DNA from: Kyrpidia sp.
GTDB taxonomy: Bacteria > Bacillota > Bacilli > Kyrpidiales > Kyrpidiaceae
DNA length: 47,446 bases
Direction of reading: 5' to 3'
NCBI GenBank assembly: GCA_029960885.1
Contig: JASBVV010000005.1
Span: 1-47,446 of the forward strand
Numbering within the stretch: the stretch's first letter is position 1; each line of letters starts with the position of its first letter. Position numbers and translations under genes: made by a program. The notes below the pieces were generated by a model. The model worked only from the letters and a program-made list of their open reading frames with translations, had not been told where the DNA came from and did no database searches. Positions 1-8,094 of this stretch are shown in pieces.

Positions 1-984
1 CGCGCCGCCTGTGCCGTCGTTAAGGACGGGGGCGACGACCCGGATGCCACCCACGGCGCATGGATTTGGTCCACGGTGACTTGGCGGGAAGAACCGGGGA
101 TCGAGCTGGCCGGGGGCGAAGGCGTCGGTCGGGTGACGAAACCGGGCCTAGCCGTTCCGGTGGGCGAACCGGCCATTAACCCGGTGCCCCGGCGGATGAT
201 CCGTCAGGCGGTGGAGGAGGCGGCCGGGGCAGATCTTCTCAGGCGCAGAGGGATACAGGTGACCGTCTCGGTCCCCGGCGGCGAGGAGATCGCCAAAAAG
301 ACGATGAACGGCCGGTTGGGGATTGTGGGCGGAATTTCGATTCTCGGCACCACGGGGATCGTCAAACCGTTTTCTACGGCGGCATGGATGGCGAGTGTGG
401 CCCAAGCGGTGAACGTCGCCACAGCCGCCGGATGCCGTCACTTGGTCCTGACCACCGGGGGGCGGAGCGAGAAAGTCGCGATGCGGGAATTGTCCCATTT
501 GCCCGAGGAGGCCTTCATTGAAATGGGCGATTTTCTGGGCTATTCCTTGAAACAGTGCGCCCGCCGGGGCGTGGAGCGGGTGACGCTCTGCGGCATGATC
601 GGAAAATTCTCGAAGGCCGCAGCCGGGCATATGCATTTGCACTCGAAAGGATCCGCAGTGGATCCCGGTTGGCTGGCCGACCTGGCCGCCCGGACCGGCG
701 TACCGGGTGAGGTGGTCGAGGAACTGCGAGCGGCCAACACGGCCAAGCAGATCGGGGATCGATTGCGGGAATTGGGATACAAGGCGTTTTTTGCGCGATT
801 GTGTGAAGAAATCTGCCGACAGGCGGCCCGGCACGTCGAGGAGGCGTTCATCGTGGAGATGATCCTCTGCGATATGGAAGGCCGGGTGGTGGGAAGGGGG
901 GCCACGGGTGCATCCGGTGCGCGTGATCGGGATCGGGGCGGACGGCGCGGAGGGGTTGTCTCCGGCGGTACGCCGATGGATTGA
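1..984 (+). CDS. cbiD: Cobalt-precorrin-5B C1-methyltransferase CbiD (5' partial)
   Basis: CbiD methylates C1 of the contracting corrin ring in the anaerobic B12 pathway. The reading frame is open from base 1, and the first residues (CAVVKDGGDDPD, then THGA) match the family's conserved N-terminal region, so the true start lies left of the window; the GTG at 76 is internal. Further family signatures are the GTTGIVKPFS stretch and the GMIGKFSKAA and HLHSKGS motifs. The stop at 982-984 lies 77 nt inside the next gene, so the last 25 or so residues (Gly/Arg-rich) are read from DNA that also encodes the CbiE N-terminus. This is an unusual tail and probably not functional. It is the first visible gene of a long co-directional cobalamin operon. 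Confidence 0.93.
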   Translation, partial: RAACAVVKDGGDDPDATHGAWIWSTVTWREEPGIELAGGEGVGRVTKPGLAVPVGEPAINPVPRRMIRQAVEEAAGADLLRRRGIQVTVSVPGGEEIAKKTMNGRLGIVGGISILGTTGIVKPFSTAAWMASVAQAVNVATAAGCRHLVLTTGGRSEKVAMRELSHLPEEAFIEMGDFLGYSLKQCARRGVERVTLCGMIGKFSKAAAGHMHLHSKGSAVDPGWLADLAARTGVPGEVVEELRAANTAKQIGDRLRELGYKAFFARLCEEICRQAARHVEEAFIVEMILCDMEGRVVGRGATGASGARDRDRGGRRGGVVSGGTPMD

Positions 985-2191
985 CGAGGCCGACCTGCTG
1001 GTGGGGGGGAGGCGCCATCTGGATTTTTTTCCGGAGTATTCCGGGGAGGTCCTGGCGGTTCAGGAGGGGCTGGCGAAGGCGGTGGAGCGCATCGATGTCG
1101 CCCGGCGGGAAGGGCGCCGGGTGGTGGTGTTGGCTTCGGGCGATCCGAATTTTTTTGGCATCGGCGGGTATCTGGCCAAGAAGATCGGCCCGGAGCACGT
1201 GGAGATTCATCCTTATGTGTCGTCGGTGCAACTGGCGTTCGCACGGATGAAAGAGGCGTGGCAAGATGTCTTTTTCGCCTCGGTCCACGGGCGGAGTTTG
1301 GATCCGGTGCCCGGGTGGGTGCGCACCCATCCCAAGGTGGCGCTGCTCACCGCGGATGGAAGCACGCCGGCACAGATCGCCGGGAAGCTGCTCGAGGCCG
1401 GATTGCGGGATGTGGATGTTTTCATCGGAGAGAACCTCGGAGGGGACGGAGAGCAGGCGGGCTGGTATGATGTGGAGGACGTGGCGGGCCGGGAGTTTGC
1501 TCCTTTGAATGTGGTGGTGCTGCGCCGGCGCGATGCCGTGGCGGAATCCGGTGCCGGATCCGAATCCGCCGGGCAGCCGGAATTGCCTTGGTGGCCGCTG
1601 GGGATCGACGACGAAGCCTTTTTCCAGCGCAAGCCCAAGCGAGGATTGATTACCAAACAGGAGGTCAGGGCCGTCAGCCTGGCCAAGTTGCAGATTCGCC
1701 CCGGGGCGGTGGTCTGGGATATCGGCGCCTGCACGGGATCGGTGGGGATTGAGGCGGCGGGGCTGGCGCCCGGAGTCCGGGTCTACGCCATCGAGAAAAA
1801 TGAGGAGGATTGCGAGAACCTGCGGCGCAATGTGGAGAAGTTCGGCCGGCCGGTCACCTGGGTCCACGGTGTCGCACCGGACGGGCTGGATGCGTTTCCC
1901 GATCCCGACGCGGTGTTCGTGGGCGGGACCGCCGGGCGGATGGATGAACTTTTGGACGTTTGCGTGAATCGTCTTCGCCCGGAGGGGCGGATCGTGGTGA
2001 ATGCCGCCACCATCGAAAATCTCTATCAGGCGGTGGAGGGGTTGCGGAGCCGGGGCATGGCGGTGGATGTGACCTTGATCCAAGTGGCGCGCAGCCGCGC
2101 TATCAAAGATCTCACCCGGTTCGAATCCTTCGATCCGGTGTATATCGTCACCGCCCGGCGGGCGGAGGAGGGCGGGGATAGCGATGAGTGA
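908..2191 (+). CDS. cbiET: Fused precorrin-6Y C5,15-methyltransferase / C12 decarboxylase CbiET
   Basis: This 427-residue protein joins two enzymes that act on the same intermediate. Residues 1-205 are a CbiE tetrapyrrole methylase (VIGIGADG start, LASGDPNFFG loop). Residues 235-420 are a CbiT Rossmann methyltransferase with the SAM motif WDIGACTGSVGIEAA around D271. The fusion is the same architecture as CobL of the aerobic pathway and would methylate C5 and C15 and decarboxylate the C12 acetate. The start is GTG at 908, preceded by a GGGGGG run at 896-901; the CbiE fold begins at residue 5, so the start cannot be much later and the 77-nt overlap with cbiD is real. It ends 8 nt inside cbiL. 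A Gly/Ser/Glu-rich linker (about 205-225) separates the domains. Confidence 0.93.
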   Translation: MHPVRVIGIGADGAEGLSPAVRRWIDEADLLVGGRRHLDFFPEYSGEVLAVQEGLAKAVERIDVARREGRRVVVLASGDPNFFGIGGYLAKKIGPEHVEIHPYVSSVQLAFARMKEAWQDVFFASVHGRSLDPVPGWVRTHPKVALLTADGSTPAQIAGKLLEAGLRDVDVFIGENLGGDGEQAGWYDVEDVAGREFAPLNVVVLRRRDAVAESGAGSESAGQPELPWWPLGIDDEAFFQRKPKRGLITKQEVRAVSLAKLQIRPGAVVWDIGACTGSVGIEAAGLAPGVRVYAIEKNEEDCENLRRNVEKFGRPVTWVHGVAPDGLDAFPDPDAVFVGGTAGRMDELLDVCVNRLRPEGRIVVNAATIENLYQAVEGLRSRGMAVDVTLIQVARSRAIKDLTRFESFDPVYIVTARRAEEGGDSDE

Positions 2192-2909
2192 ACACTTGGG
2201 AAAATTGTATGCCCTGGGGGTGGGGCCGGGGGATCCCGACCTGCTCACCCTGCGGGCGCATCGGATTTTGCGCGAAGTGCCGGTTTTGGCCTACCCGAAA
2301 AAAATGCGCTCAGGGGACAGTTATGCCCTCTCCATTGTCGAGGGTCTGCTGCCCGAGCCCGGCCCGGAGCGGCTGGGCTTGGTCTTTCCGATGACCCGGG
2401 ATCCCGAGAAGCTGCAGCGGCAGTGGGAGGAAACGGCGGCCCAAGTGTGGGAGCGTCTGTCCGCCGGCCGGGATGTGGCGTTTATTACCGAAGGGCACCC
2501 GTATCTGTACAGCACGGCGATTCACTTGGTGCGCCTCCTTCGGCAACTGCACCCCGGGGTGGAAGTGGAGATCGTTCCCGGGGTGTCTTCTCCCGGCGGT
2601 GCGGCGGCCAGGCTGGACATTGCCCTGGCGGACGGGGATGAGACGGTGGGCCTGATTCCCGCCGTGGCGGACCGTGACGCCATGCGCCGGGTTCTGGCCT
2701 CCCACGACACCACGGTGTTTCTCAAGGTGGCCAAGGTGATGGACATGATGATTGATTTGTTGGAAGAAATGGGACTGACTGATCGTGCGGCGGTGGTGAC
2801 CAAGTGCGGGGCGCCGGATGAAGAGATTTTCCGCGATGTCCGGTCGTTGCGGGGCCGGGATCTGGAATATCTGACTCTGATGATCGTGCAAAAGGGGGGC
2901 CGGCGGTGA
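2184..2909 (+). CDS. cbiL: Cobalt-precorrin-2 C20-methyltransferase CbiL
   Basis: The 241-residue protein has the SAM-dependent tetrapyrrole methylase fold and would methylate C20 of cobalt-factor II/precorrin-2. Visible family marks are the N-terminal LYALGVGPGDPDLLTLRA, the ITEGHPYLYSTA loop and the VEIVPGVSSPGGAAA motif. The length is normal for CbiL/CobI. The ATG at 2184 overlaps the end of cbiET by 8 nt and the gene ends in a 4-nt GTGA overlap with cbiF, which indicates translational coupling. The assignment to C20 rather than another ring position rests on the GxGPGDPDLLTLRA start and the KKMRSGDSYA region typical of CbiL. Confidence 0.9.
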   Translation: MSEHLGKLYALGVGPGDPDLLTLRAHRILREVPVLAYPKKMRSGDSYALSIVEGLLPEPGPERLGLVFPMTRDPEKLQRQWEETAAQVWERLSAGRDVAFITEGHPYLYSTAIHLVRLLRQLHPGVEVEIVPGVSSPGGAAARLDIALADGDETVGLIPAVADRDAMRRVLASHDTTVFLKVAKVMDMMIDLLEEMGLTDRAAVVTKCGAPDEEIFRDVRSLRGRDLEYLTLMIVQKGGRR

Positions 2910-3727
2910 GCGGGGCGCCGGTGGGAAAGGTGTACTTTATCGGCGCGGGCCCGGGGGACCCGGAGCTGATCACCGTCAAAGGCAGGCGGCTGATCGAGGA
3001 GGCGGACCTCATCCTCTACACCGACTCCCTGGTGAACCCCGAGGTGCTCCGAGGGGTGAAACCCGGCGCGCGAATCGAAAAAAGCGCGGGGATGACCCTG
3101 GAGGAGATCCTGGAGATGATGATCGGGGCGGCCCGCCGGGGGGAGCGGGTGGCCCGGGTGCACACCGGGGATCCGGCGGTGTTTGGGGCGGTGATGGAGC
3201 AGGCGGCTGAGTTGGAGGCGGCCGGGGTGCCTTGGGAGATCGTCCCGGGGGTGTCGTCCGCCTTCGCCGCGGCGGCGGTGCTCGGGGCGGAGCTCACGGT
3301 GCCGGAGGTGACCCAGACGGTGATTTTAACCCGGGCGGAGGGCCGCACGCCGGTTCCCGACGGCGAAAAGCTGACGGCGCTGGCGAGACATCGCTGTTCT
3401 CTGGCGCTGTTTCTGTCGGCCGGACTGATCGACCGGGTCCAGGAGGCCCTGAAGGCGGCCGGATGGGGGCCGGAGGTGCCGGTGGCGGCGGTGTATAAGG
3501 CGACATGGCCCGATGAGGTCATCGTCCGGTCGACTCTGGGGCGGATTGCCGAGGATATGCGCGACGCGGGGATTCGCAGCCACGCCGTGATCCTCGCCGG
3601 GCCGGCCTTGGATCCCGGCCTGCGGCGACCCGGCGGTCCGAGGTCCAAATTGTACGATAAAACCTTTGCCCATCGGTACCGGCGGGCCGTGAAAGGGCCC
3701 GGGACGGCCGGAGGTGAAGAGCCGTGA
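2906..3727 (+). CDS. cbiF: Cobalt-precorrin-4 C11-methyltransferase CbiF
   Basis: This 273-residue tetrapyrrole methylase would methylate C11 of cobalt-precorrin-4. It begins VYFIGAGPGDPELITVKGRR and has the diagnostic LYTDSLVNPEVL segment, the VHTGDPAVFGAVMEQ loop and the VPGVSSAFAAAA motif, all characteristic of CbiF/CobM. The GTG start at 2906 overlaps the cbiL stop by 4 nt. The C-terminal 20 residues are basic and Gly-rich and extend slightly past the usual fold. It lies next to cbiG, whose product opens the ring A lactone made by the C11/C17 methylation steps, which fits the pathway order. Confidence 0.93.
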   Translation: MSGAPVGKVYFIGAGPGDPELITVKGRRLIEEADLILYTDSLVNPEVLRGVKPGARIEKSAGMTLEEILEMMIGAARRGERVARVHTGDPAVFGAVMEQAAELEAAGVPWEIVPGVSSAFAAAAVLGAELTVPEVTQTVILTRAEGRTPVPDGEKLTALARHRCSLALFLSAGLIDRVQEALKAAGWGPEVPVAAVYKATWPDEVIVRSTLGRIAEDMRDAGIRSHAVILAGPALDPGLRRPGGPRSKLYDKTFAHRYRRAVKGPGTAGGEEP

Positions 3728-5022
3728 TGCCCTGGCCGGAGGTTTGCCGGACGTACGCGGTGGTGGCCATTACGAAACACGGCGTGGAGTTGGCCCGGCT
3801 GGTGTCGGCGGCCCTGGGGGATGCCGATCTGTATCTGAGTGAAAAATTCGCGGGAGATCCCGGGGGTCTGGAGAGGCTGCGGCGTGATCCGAACATTCCG
3901 GGGGCGGACCCCGAGACGGTTGATCCTCAGGCAGATCCGCCGGAGGCGATCGAGCCGCCGGGCGGAGGGACCCCGCTCCCGGTTTCCTCCGCCCCGGGTC
4001 GGGAAATCCCGTTTCCCGGCAGTGTGCGGGACCTCCTGCAGGAGGGATTTCATCGCTACGACGGATGGATCCTGTTTATCTCCCTGGGAGCTGTGGTCCG
4101 GATGATCGCCCCGGTAATCCGGGATAAGAAGAGCGACCCCGCCGTGGTGGTGGTGGACGACGCCGGGCGGTACGCGATCTCGGTGTTGTCCGGCCATCTG
4201 GGCGGGGCGAACGCGCTCACCGAGCAGGTGGCCGAGGTTCTCGGAGCCCAGGCGGTGATCACCACCGCGTCCGATGTGGGCAAGACGATTCCCGTGGATC
4301 TCCTGGGTCGCCGGTACGGCTGGGTCATCCCCGACGACCGCTATGTCACGCCGGTGTCGGCGGCGGTGGTCAACGAGGAGCCGGTACTGGTTCTCCAAGA
4401 GGCGGGCGAACGGTCGTGGTGGATGCGACCGACGCCACTCCCTCGCACCATCGAGGTGGTGTACAGCCGGGCGGATGCGGAGCGGGCGGCGGCGCGCAGA
4501 AAAGTCCGGGGCGCGGCGCCGTACGGGGCTCTTCTTCTCATCACCGACCGGCTTTGGTCCGAGGCGGACCTCCGAATCTTTGCACCGTACTGGGTGATTT
4601 ATCGGCCGAAATCGTTGATCGTCGGCATCGGGTGCAATCGCGGGACCTCCCGGGAGGAAATCGAGCGGGTGGTGGAACAGACTCTGGCGACCCGGGGATT
4701 GGCCGTGGAGAGCGTGGCGGCGGTGGCGACCATCGATTTGAAAAAAAACGAGCCCGGTCTGGTGGATTTGTGCCGCGCCAGGCAATGGCCGCTGATCGCC
4801 TACACCCCCGGGGAACTGAACGGGATGCCCATGCGACACCGCTCGGAGACGGTGTATCGCTACACCGGGGCGTACGGAGTCAGCGAACCGGCGGCCATGC
4901 GGGCGGCGGGGGTGAGCGAGTTGGTGGTGGAGAAGATCATTTCGGGAAATGTGACGCTCTCGGTGGCCCGGAAGCCGTATGACGGCGACCGCACGAATGC
5001 AGGCGGAGGTGAGGGTCCGTGA
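3724..5022 (+). CDS. cbiG: Cobalt-precorrin-5A hydrolase CbiG
   Basis: CbiG opens the delta-lactone of cobalt-precorrin-5A and releases the extruded C2 unit, a step specific to the anaerobic pathway. The 432-residue protein has the N-terminal CbiG domain (AVVAITKHGVELA), the central segment (GAVVRMIAPVIRDKKSDPAVVVVDD followed by LSGHLGGAN) and the C-terminal domain (VGIGCNRGTS, FSAADLGK-like AYTPGELN). Between residues 50 and 97 there is a low-complexity insertion rich in Pro, Asp and Gly that separates the first strand region from the core. The start is GTG 3724, in a 4-nt overlap with cbiF; the second codon is ATG. The end overlaps cbiA by 4 nt. Confidence 0.93.
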   Translation: MMPWPEVCRTYAVVAITKHGVELARLVSAALGDADLYLSEKFAGDPGGLERLRRDPNIPGADPETVDPQADPPEAIEPPGGGTPLPVSSAPGREIPFPGSVRDLLQEGFHRYDGWILFISLGAVVRMIAPVIRDKKSDPAVVVVDDAGRYAISVLSGHLGGANALTEQVAEVLGAQAVITTASDVGKTIPVDLLGRRYGWVIPDDRYVTPVSAAVVNEEPVLVLQEAGERSWWMRPTPLPRTIEVVYSRADAERAAARRKVRGAAPYGALLLITDRLWSEADLRIFAPYWVIYRPKSLIVGIGCNRGTSREEIERVVEQTLATRGLAVESVAAVATIDLKKNEPGLVDLCRARQWPLIAYTPGELNGMPMRHRSETVYRYTGAYGVSEPAAMRAAGVSELVVEKIISGNVTLSVARKPYDGDRTNAGGGEGP

Positions 5023-6452
5023 GCACAGGCCATCCCAGGCTGGTCATTGCAGGGACCCAGTCCGGAGCGGGGAAGACGACGGTCACCGTGGGGCTTCTGG
5101 CCGCTCTCCGCAGACGAGGGATGACCGTTCAGGGGTTTAAAGTGGGTCCGGATTACATCGATCCCACGTTCCACCGGGCGGTGACCGGCCGGCCCGCCCG
5201 CAATTTGGACACCTGGATGGTGGGCGCCGACGCCGTGCGGGAGAGTTTTCAGCGCGGGGCGGCGGGGGCCGACCTCTCGGTGATTGAGGGGGTCATGGGT
5301 CTGTATGACGGCAAGGATCCCGAGAGCGACGCGGGGAGTACGGCCCAGGTGGCCCGGCTCCTGGAGGCGCCGGTGGTTCTCGTGTTGGATGTGCACAGCA
5401 TGGCCCGGAGTGCGGCCGCGGTGGTGCTGGGGTTTCAACGGCTCGATCCCCGGGTGCGCATTGTGGGAGTTGTGGCGAACCGCGTCGGTTCCCCCGGCCA
5501 CGGCGAGATCATCCGTGTGGCCGTGGAGCGGGAGTGTGGGATTCCCGTCCTCGGGGCGGTGCCGCGTCGGGGCGACCTGGCGGCCCCGGAACGCCATCTC
5601 GGCCTGATCCCCGCCTTGGAACGGGGTGAGCTCGGCCCTTGGTTCGAGCGGCTGGCGGATGTCATGGAGGAGTTCGTCGATCTTGATCGCCTGGTGGAGG
5701 CGGCCCGATCCGCTCCGGAACTCAAGCCGGCCGCCCCCGTCCTGTTCCCCGGGCCCGGCCTGGAGGCCCGGGTGAACCTGGCCGTGGCCTGGGATGCCGC
5801 CTTTCACTTTTATTATGCCGAGAACTTGGAACTGCTCGAACACCGGGGTGCCCGGCTGCTGTTTTTTTCTCCTCTGGCCGGGGAACGGGTTCCCGATGAG
5901 GCCGACGGCCTCTATATCGGCGGGGGATTCCCCGAAGAGTTCGCGCCGGTGTTGTCCGGACATCGGGAGGTGCTCGAAGGGATTCGGTTCCGCCGCGAAC
6001 AGGGCCTGCCCATCTACGCCGAATGCGGGGGATTGATGTATCTCTCCCGGGAAATTGAGACGGCGGACGGGCGAAGGTACCCGATGGCGGGGTTGGTGCC
6101 GGCCCGGGTGCAGATGCAGCGAACCTTGGCGGAACTGGGATACCGGGAGGCCCGGGCGCAGCGGGATCATTTGCTGCTCGAGGCGGGCCGGGTCGCTCGG
6201 GGGCACGCCTTTCATTATTCTCGACTGGTGGACGTGGAAGAGCCGTACCCGTGGGCCTATCGGGTGTCCGGGCGCCGGGGAGAGGCGATGGAGGGGTACG
6301 CATCCGGGACGCTGCTGGCAGGCTATACCCATCTTCATTTTGGTTCGAATCCCTCCATGGTGGACCGGTGGCTGGCGGCCTGTGCCGAGTACCGCGCCCG
6401 GCGGACGGCGGCGTCGAAAACCGGGGGAGGGGGTGAACCCGGTGAGGGCTGA
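5019..6452 (+). CDS. cbiA: Cobyrinate a,c-diamide synthase CbiA
   Basis: CbiA uses ATP and glutamine to amidate the a and c side chains of cobyrinate. The 477-residue protein has an N-terminal DTB-synthetase-like ATPase domain with the P-loop GTQSGAGKTT (residues 12-21) and the FKVGPDYIDP substrate motif. Its C-terminal class I glutaminase-like domain has the nucleophile C336 in YAECGGLMYL and a late HLHFGSNP motif. The start is GTG 5019, overlapping cbiG by 4 nt. The length and domain order are standard for the family. The 3' end overlaps the start of cbiX. Confidence 0.95.
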   Translation: MSTGHPRLVIAGTQSGAGKTTVTVGLLAALRRRGMTVQGFKVGPDYIDPTFHRAVTGRPARNLDTWMVGADAVRESFQRGAAGADLSVIEGVMGLYDGKDPESDAGSTAQVARLLEAPVVLVLDVHSMARSAAAVVLGFQRLDPRVRIVGVVANRVGSPGHGEIIRVAVERECGIPVLGAVPRRGDLAAPERHLGLIPALERGELGPWFERLADVMEEFVDLDRLVEAARSAPELKPAAPVLFPGPGLEARVNLAVAWDAAFHFYYAENLELLEHRGARLLFFSPLAGERVPDEADGLYIGGGFPEEFAPVLSGHREVLEGIRFRREQGLPIYAECGGLMYLSREIETADGRRYPMAGLVPARVQMQRTLAELGYREARAQRDHLLLEAGRVARGHAFHYSRLVDVEEPYPWAYRVSGRRGEAMEGYASGTLLAGYTHLHFGSNPSMVDRWLAACAEYRARRTAASKTGGGGEPGEG

Positions 6453-7248
6453 GGATGCCGCGGTGCTTCTCGTCGGGCACGGCAGCCGGGATGCGGAGGG
6501 AAACCGGGAGTTTGCCGAACTGGTGCGGCACCTTGCCCGGAGGTGGCCCGGCCGGCGGGTGGCCGGGGCCTTTTTGGAATTGGCGGAGCCGGGGATTTCC
6601 GACGTTCTGGAAACCCTGGCGGGGCAGGGGGTGCGGGAGGTGTGGGCGGTGCCCGTGATCCTGTTGCCCGCCCGGCACGTGCGGGACGAAATTCCCGAGA
6701 TCTTGGCCCGGGCGGCCCGGCGGTGGGGCCTGCGGGTGCGGTACGGGCGGCCGTTGGGGCTTCACCCGGGAGTCGTGCAGGTGATGAAGGACCGATTGAT
6801 GGAAATGGGCGGGGCCTCCGGAGAGACCACGGTGGTCCTGGTCGGCCGGGGCTCCAGCCGCACCGAAGCCAATGCCCAATTCTACCGGATTGCCCGCACG
6901 TTTTGGGAAGAGAGCGGAGTGGCCTGGGTGGAGCCCTGTTTTGTCGGGATCACGTACCCGGATGTGCCCACGGCGCTGCGGAGGGCGGGGGCCTTGGGAA
7001 CGGATCGGGTGGTGGTGGTGCCTTACATGCTGTTTACAGGGGTTTTGATGAAACGGTTGGCCGAGTGGGTGGCCGACGTCCGGGGGGAACGAACGGGCGT
7101 GCGGTACGAGTTGGCGCGGTATTTGGCCGGGCATCCCCGGATCGAAGAGATCGTGGCCGAGCGCGTCGAAGAACTGGCAAAGCAAGCCAGCGAAGGAGGG
7201 GACGGCGATGGGGAAGATTTTCGTGATCGGGTTTGGACCCGGCAGTGA
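6442..7248 (+). CDS. cbiX: Sirohydrochlorin cobaltochelatase CbiX
   Basis: CbiX inserts cobalt into sirohydrochlorin, the committing step of the early-cobalt route. The 268-residue protein has two CbiX/SirB half-domains. The first holds the metal-binding H13 in LLVGHGSRD and the LPARHVRDEIP motif; the second begins at TTVVLVGRGSS, where the His is replaced by Arg, as in many long-form enzymes. There is no His-rich tail of the kind seen in some Bacillus CbiX proteins. I chose GTG 6442 because GGGGGTGA at 6429-6436 gives a spacing of about 8 nt; GTG 6433 is the alternative. It overlaps cbiA by 11 nt and cbiH by 41 nt. Confidence 0.9.
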   Translation: MRAEDAAVLLVGHGSRDAEGNREFAELVRHLARRWPGRRVAGAFLELAEPGISDVLETLAGQGVREVWAVPVILLPARHVRDEIPEILARAARRWGLRVRYGRPLGLHPGVVQVMKDRLMEMGGASGETTVVLVGRGSSRTEANAQFYRIARTFWEESGVAWVEPCFVGITYPDVPTALRRAGALGTDRVVVVPYMLFTGVLMKRLAEWVADVRGERTGVRYELARYLAGHPRIEEIVAERVEELAKQASEGGDGDGEDFRDRVWTRQ

Positions 7249-8050
7249 AGAGCACATGACCCTGCGGGCCAGGTGGGCCATCGAGCAAAGCGATCTGGTG
7301 GTCGGGTATAAAACGTACATCGATCTCGTGCGGGAGTTGATCGGCGATCGGGAGGTGGTGCGCACGGGGATGACCGAGGAGGTCACCCGGGCCCAGGCGG
7401 CGGTGGAGCTGGCCCGGGCCGGCCGCACCGTGGCGGTGGTCTCCAGCGGCGATGCCGGAATCTATGGAATGGCGGGCCTCGTTTATGAAGTGCTGATCGA
7501 ACAGGGCTGGAAGCCGGGAGACGATCCCGGGGTGGAGGTGGTGCCCGGGGTGTCGGCCGTCAATGCCGTGGGCGCGCTGCTCGGTGCCCCGCTGATGCAT
7601 GACTTTGCGTCGATCTCCTTGAGCGACCACCTGACACCCTGGGATGTGATCGCCAGGCGTATCGAAGCGGCGGCCGCGGCCGATTTTGTCGTCGCCCTTT
7701 ACAACCCAAAGAGCGGGCGGCGAACTCAACAAATTGTGGAGACACAGAGAATCCTGCTGCGCCACCGGGCTCCGGAGACGCCGGTGGGGATCGTGAAAAG
7801 TGCGTACCGCGAGCGGCAGCAGGTGCATGTGACCACCCTGGCGGACATGTTGAACCATGAAATCGGGATGCTCACCACGGTGATCATCGGCAATTCGTCC
7901 ACCCGCCTGTACGAAGGGCTGGTGGTGACGCCCCGCGGTTACCAGCGCAAATACACCCTGACGGGCGCCAATGAGCGCGGCCGTCTGGAGCCGATGCCCT
8001 GGGCGCTTCAGTCCGGCGCCGGCCGAGCGGGCGGGCCGGACCTGCCGTAG
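7208..8050 (+). CDS. cbiH: Cobalt-precorrin-3 C17-methyltransferase CbiH (CobJ)
   Basis: This 280-residue tetrapyrrole methylase methylates C17 and drives ring contraction. It begins KIFVIGFGPGSEEHMT and carries the CbiH/CobJ marks VVGYKTYIDL, VSSGDAGIYGMAGL, VEVVPGVSAVNA and the LYNPKSGRR loop. The ATG at 7208 sits inside cbiX, with GAAGGAGGGGACGG directly upstream as a ribosome site. The gene is followed by a 44-nt gap before cobT, one of the few real gaps in the operon. The last 20 residues are a short Gly/Pro-rich tail. Confidence 0.93.
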   Translation: MGKIFVIGFGPGSEEHMTLRARWAIEQSDLVVGYKTYIDLVRELIGDREVVRTGMTEEVTRAQAAVELARAGRTVAVVSSGDAGIYGMAGLVYEVLIEQGWKPGDDPGVEVVPGVSAVNAVGALLGAPLMHDFASISLSDHLTPWDVIARRIEAAAAADFVVALYNPKSGRRTQQIVETQRILLRHRAPETPVGIVKSAYRERQQVHVTTLADMLNHEIGMLTTVIIGNSSTRLYEGLVVTPRGYQRKYTLTGANERGRLEPMPWALQSGAGRAGGPDLP

Positions 8051-8094
8051 AACCCGAGAGGAAACGGGAACGAATTTTTCATTCCGGGGGGCGT

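Noticed and set aside
1-60. Cobalamin riboswitch
   Set aside because: The window starts inside cbiD, so any leader of the operon is outside; no B12-box-like element is seen elsewhere.
3016-4839. 607-residue minus-strand open frame opposite cbiF-cbiG
   Set aside because: Shadow of conserved genes; Arg/Pro/His-rich with no recognisable domain.
5722-7428. 568-residue minus-strand frame opposite cbiA-cbiX-cbiH
   Set aside because: Antisense shadow rich in Pro and Arg, no motif, no ribosome site.
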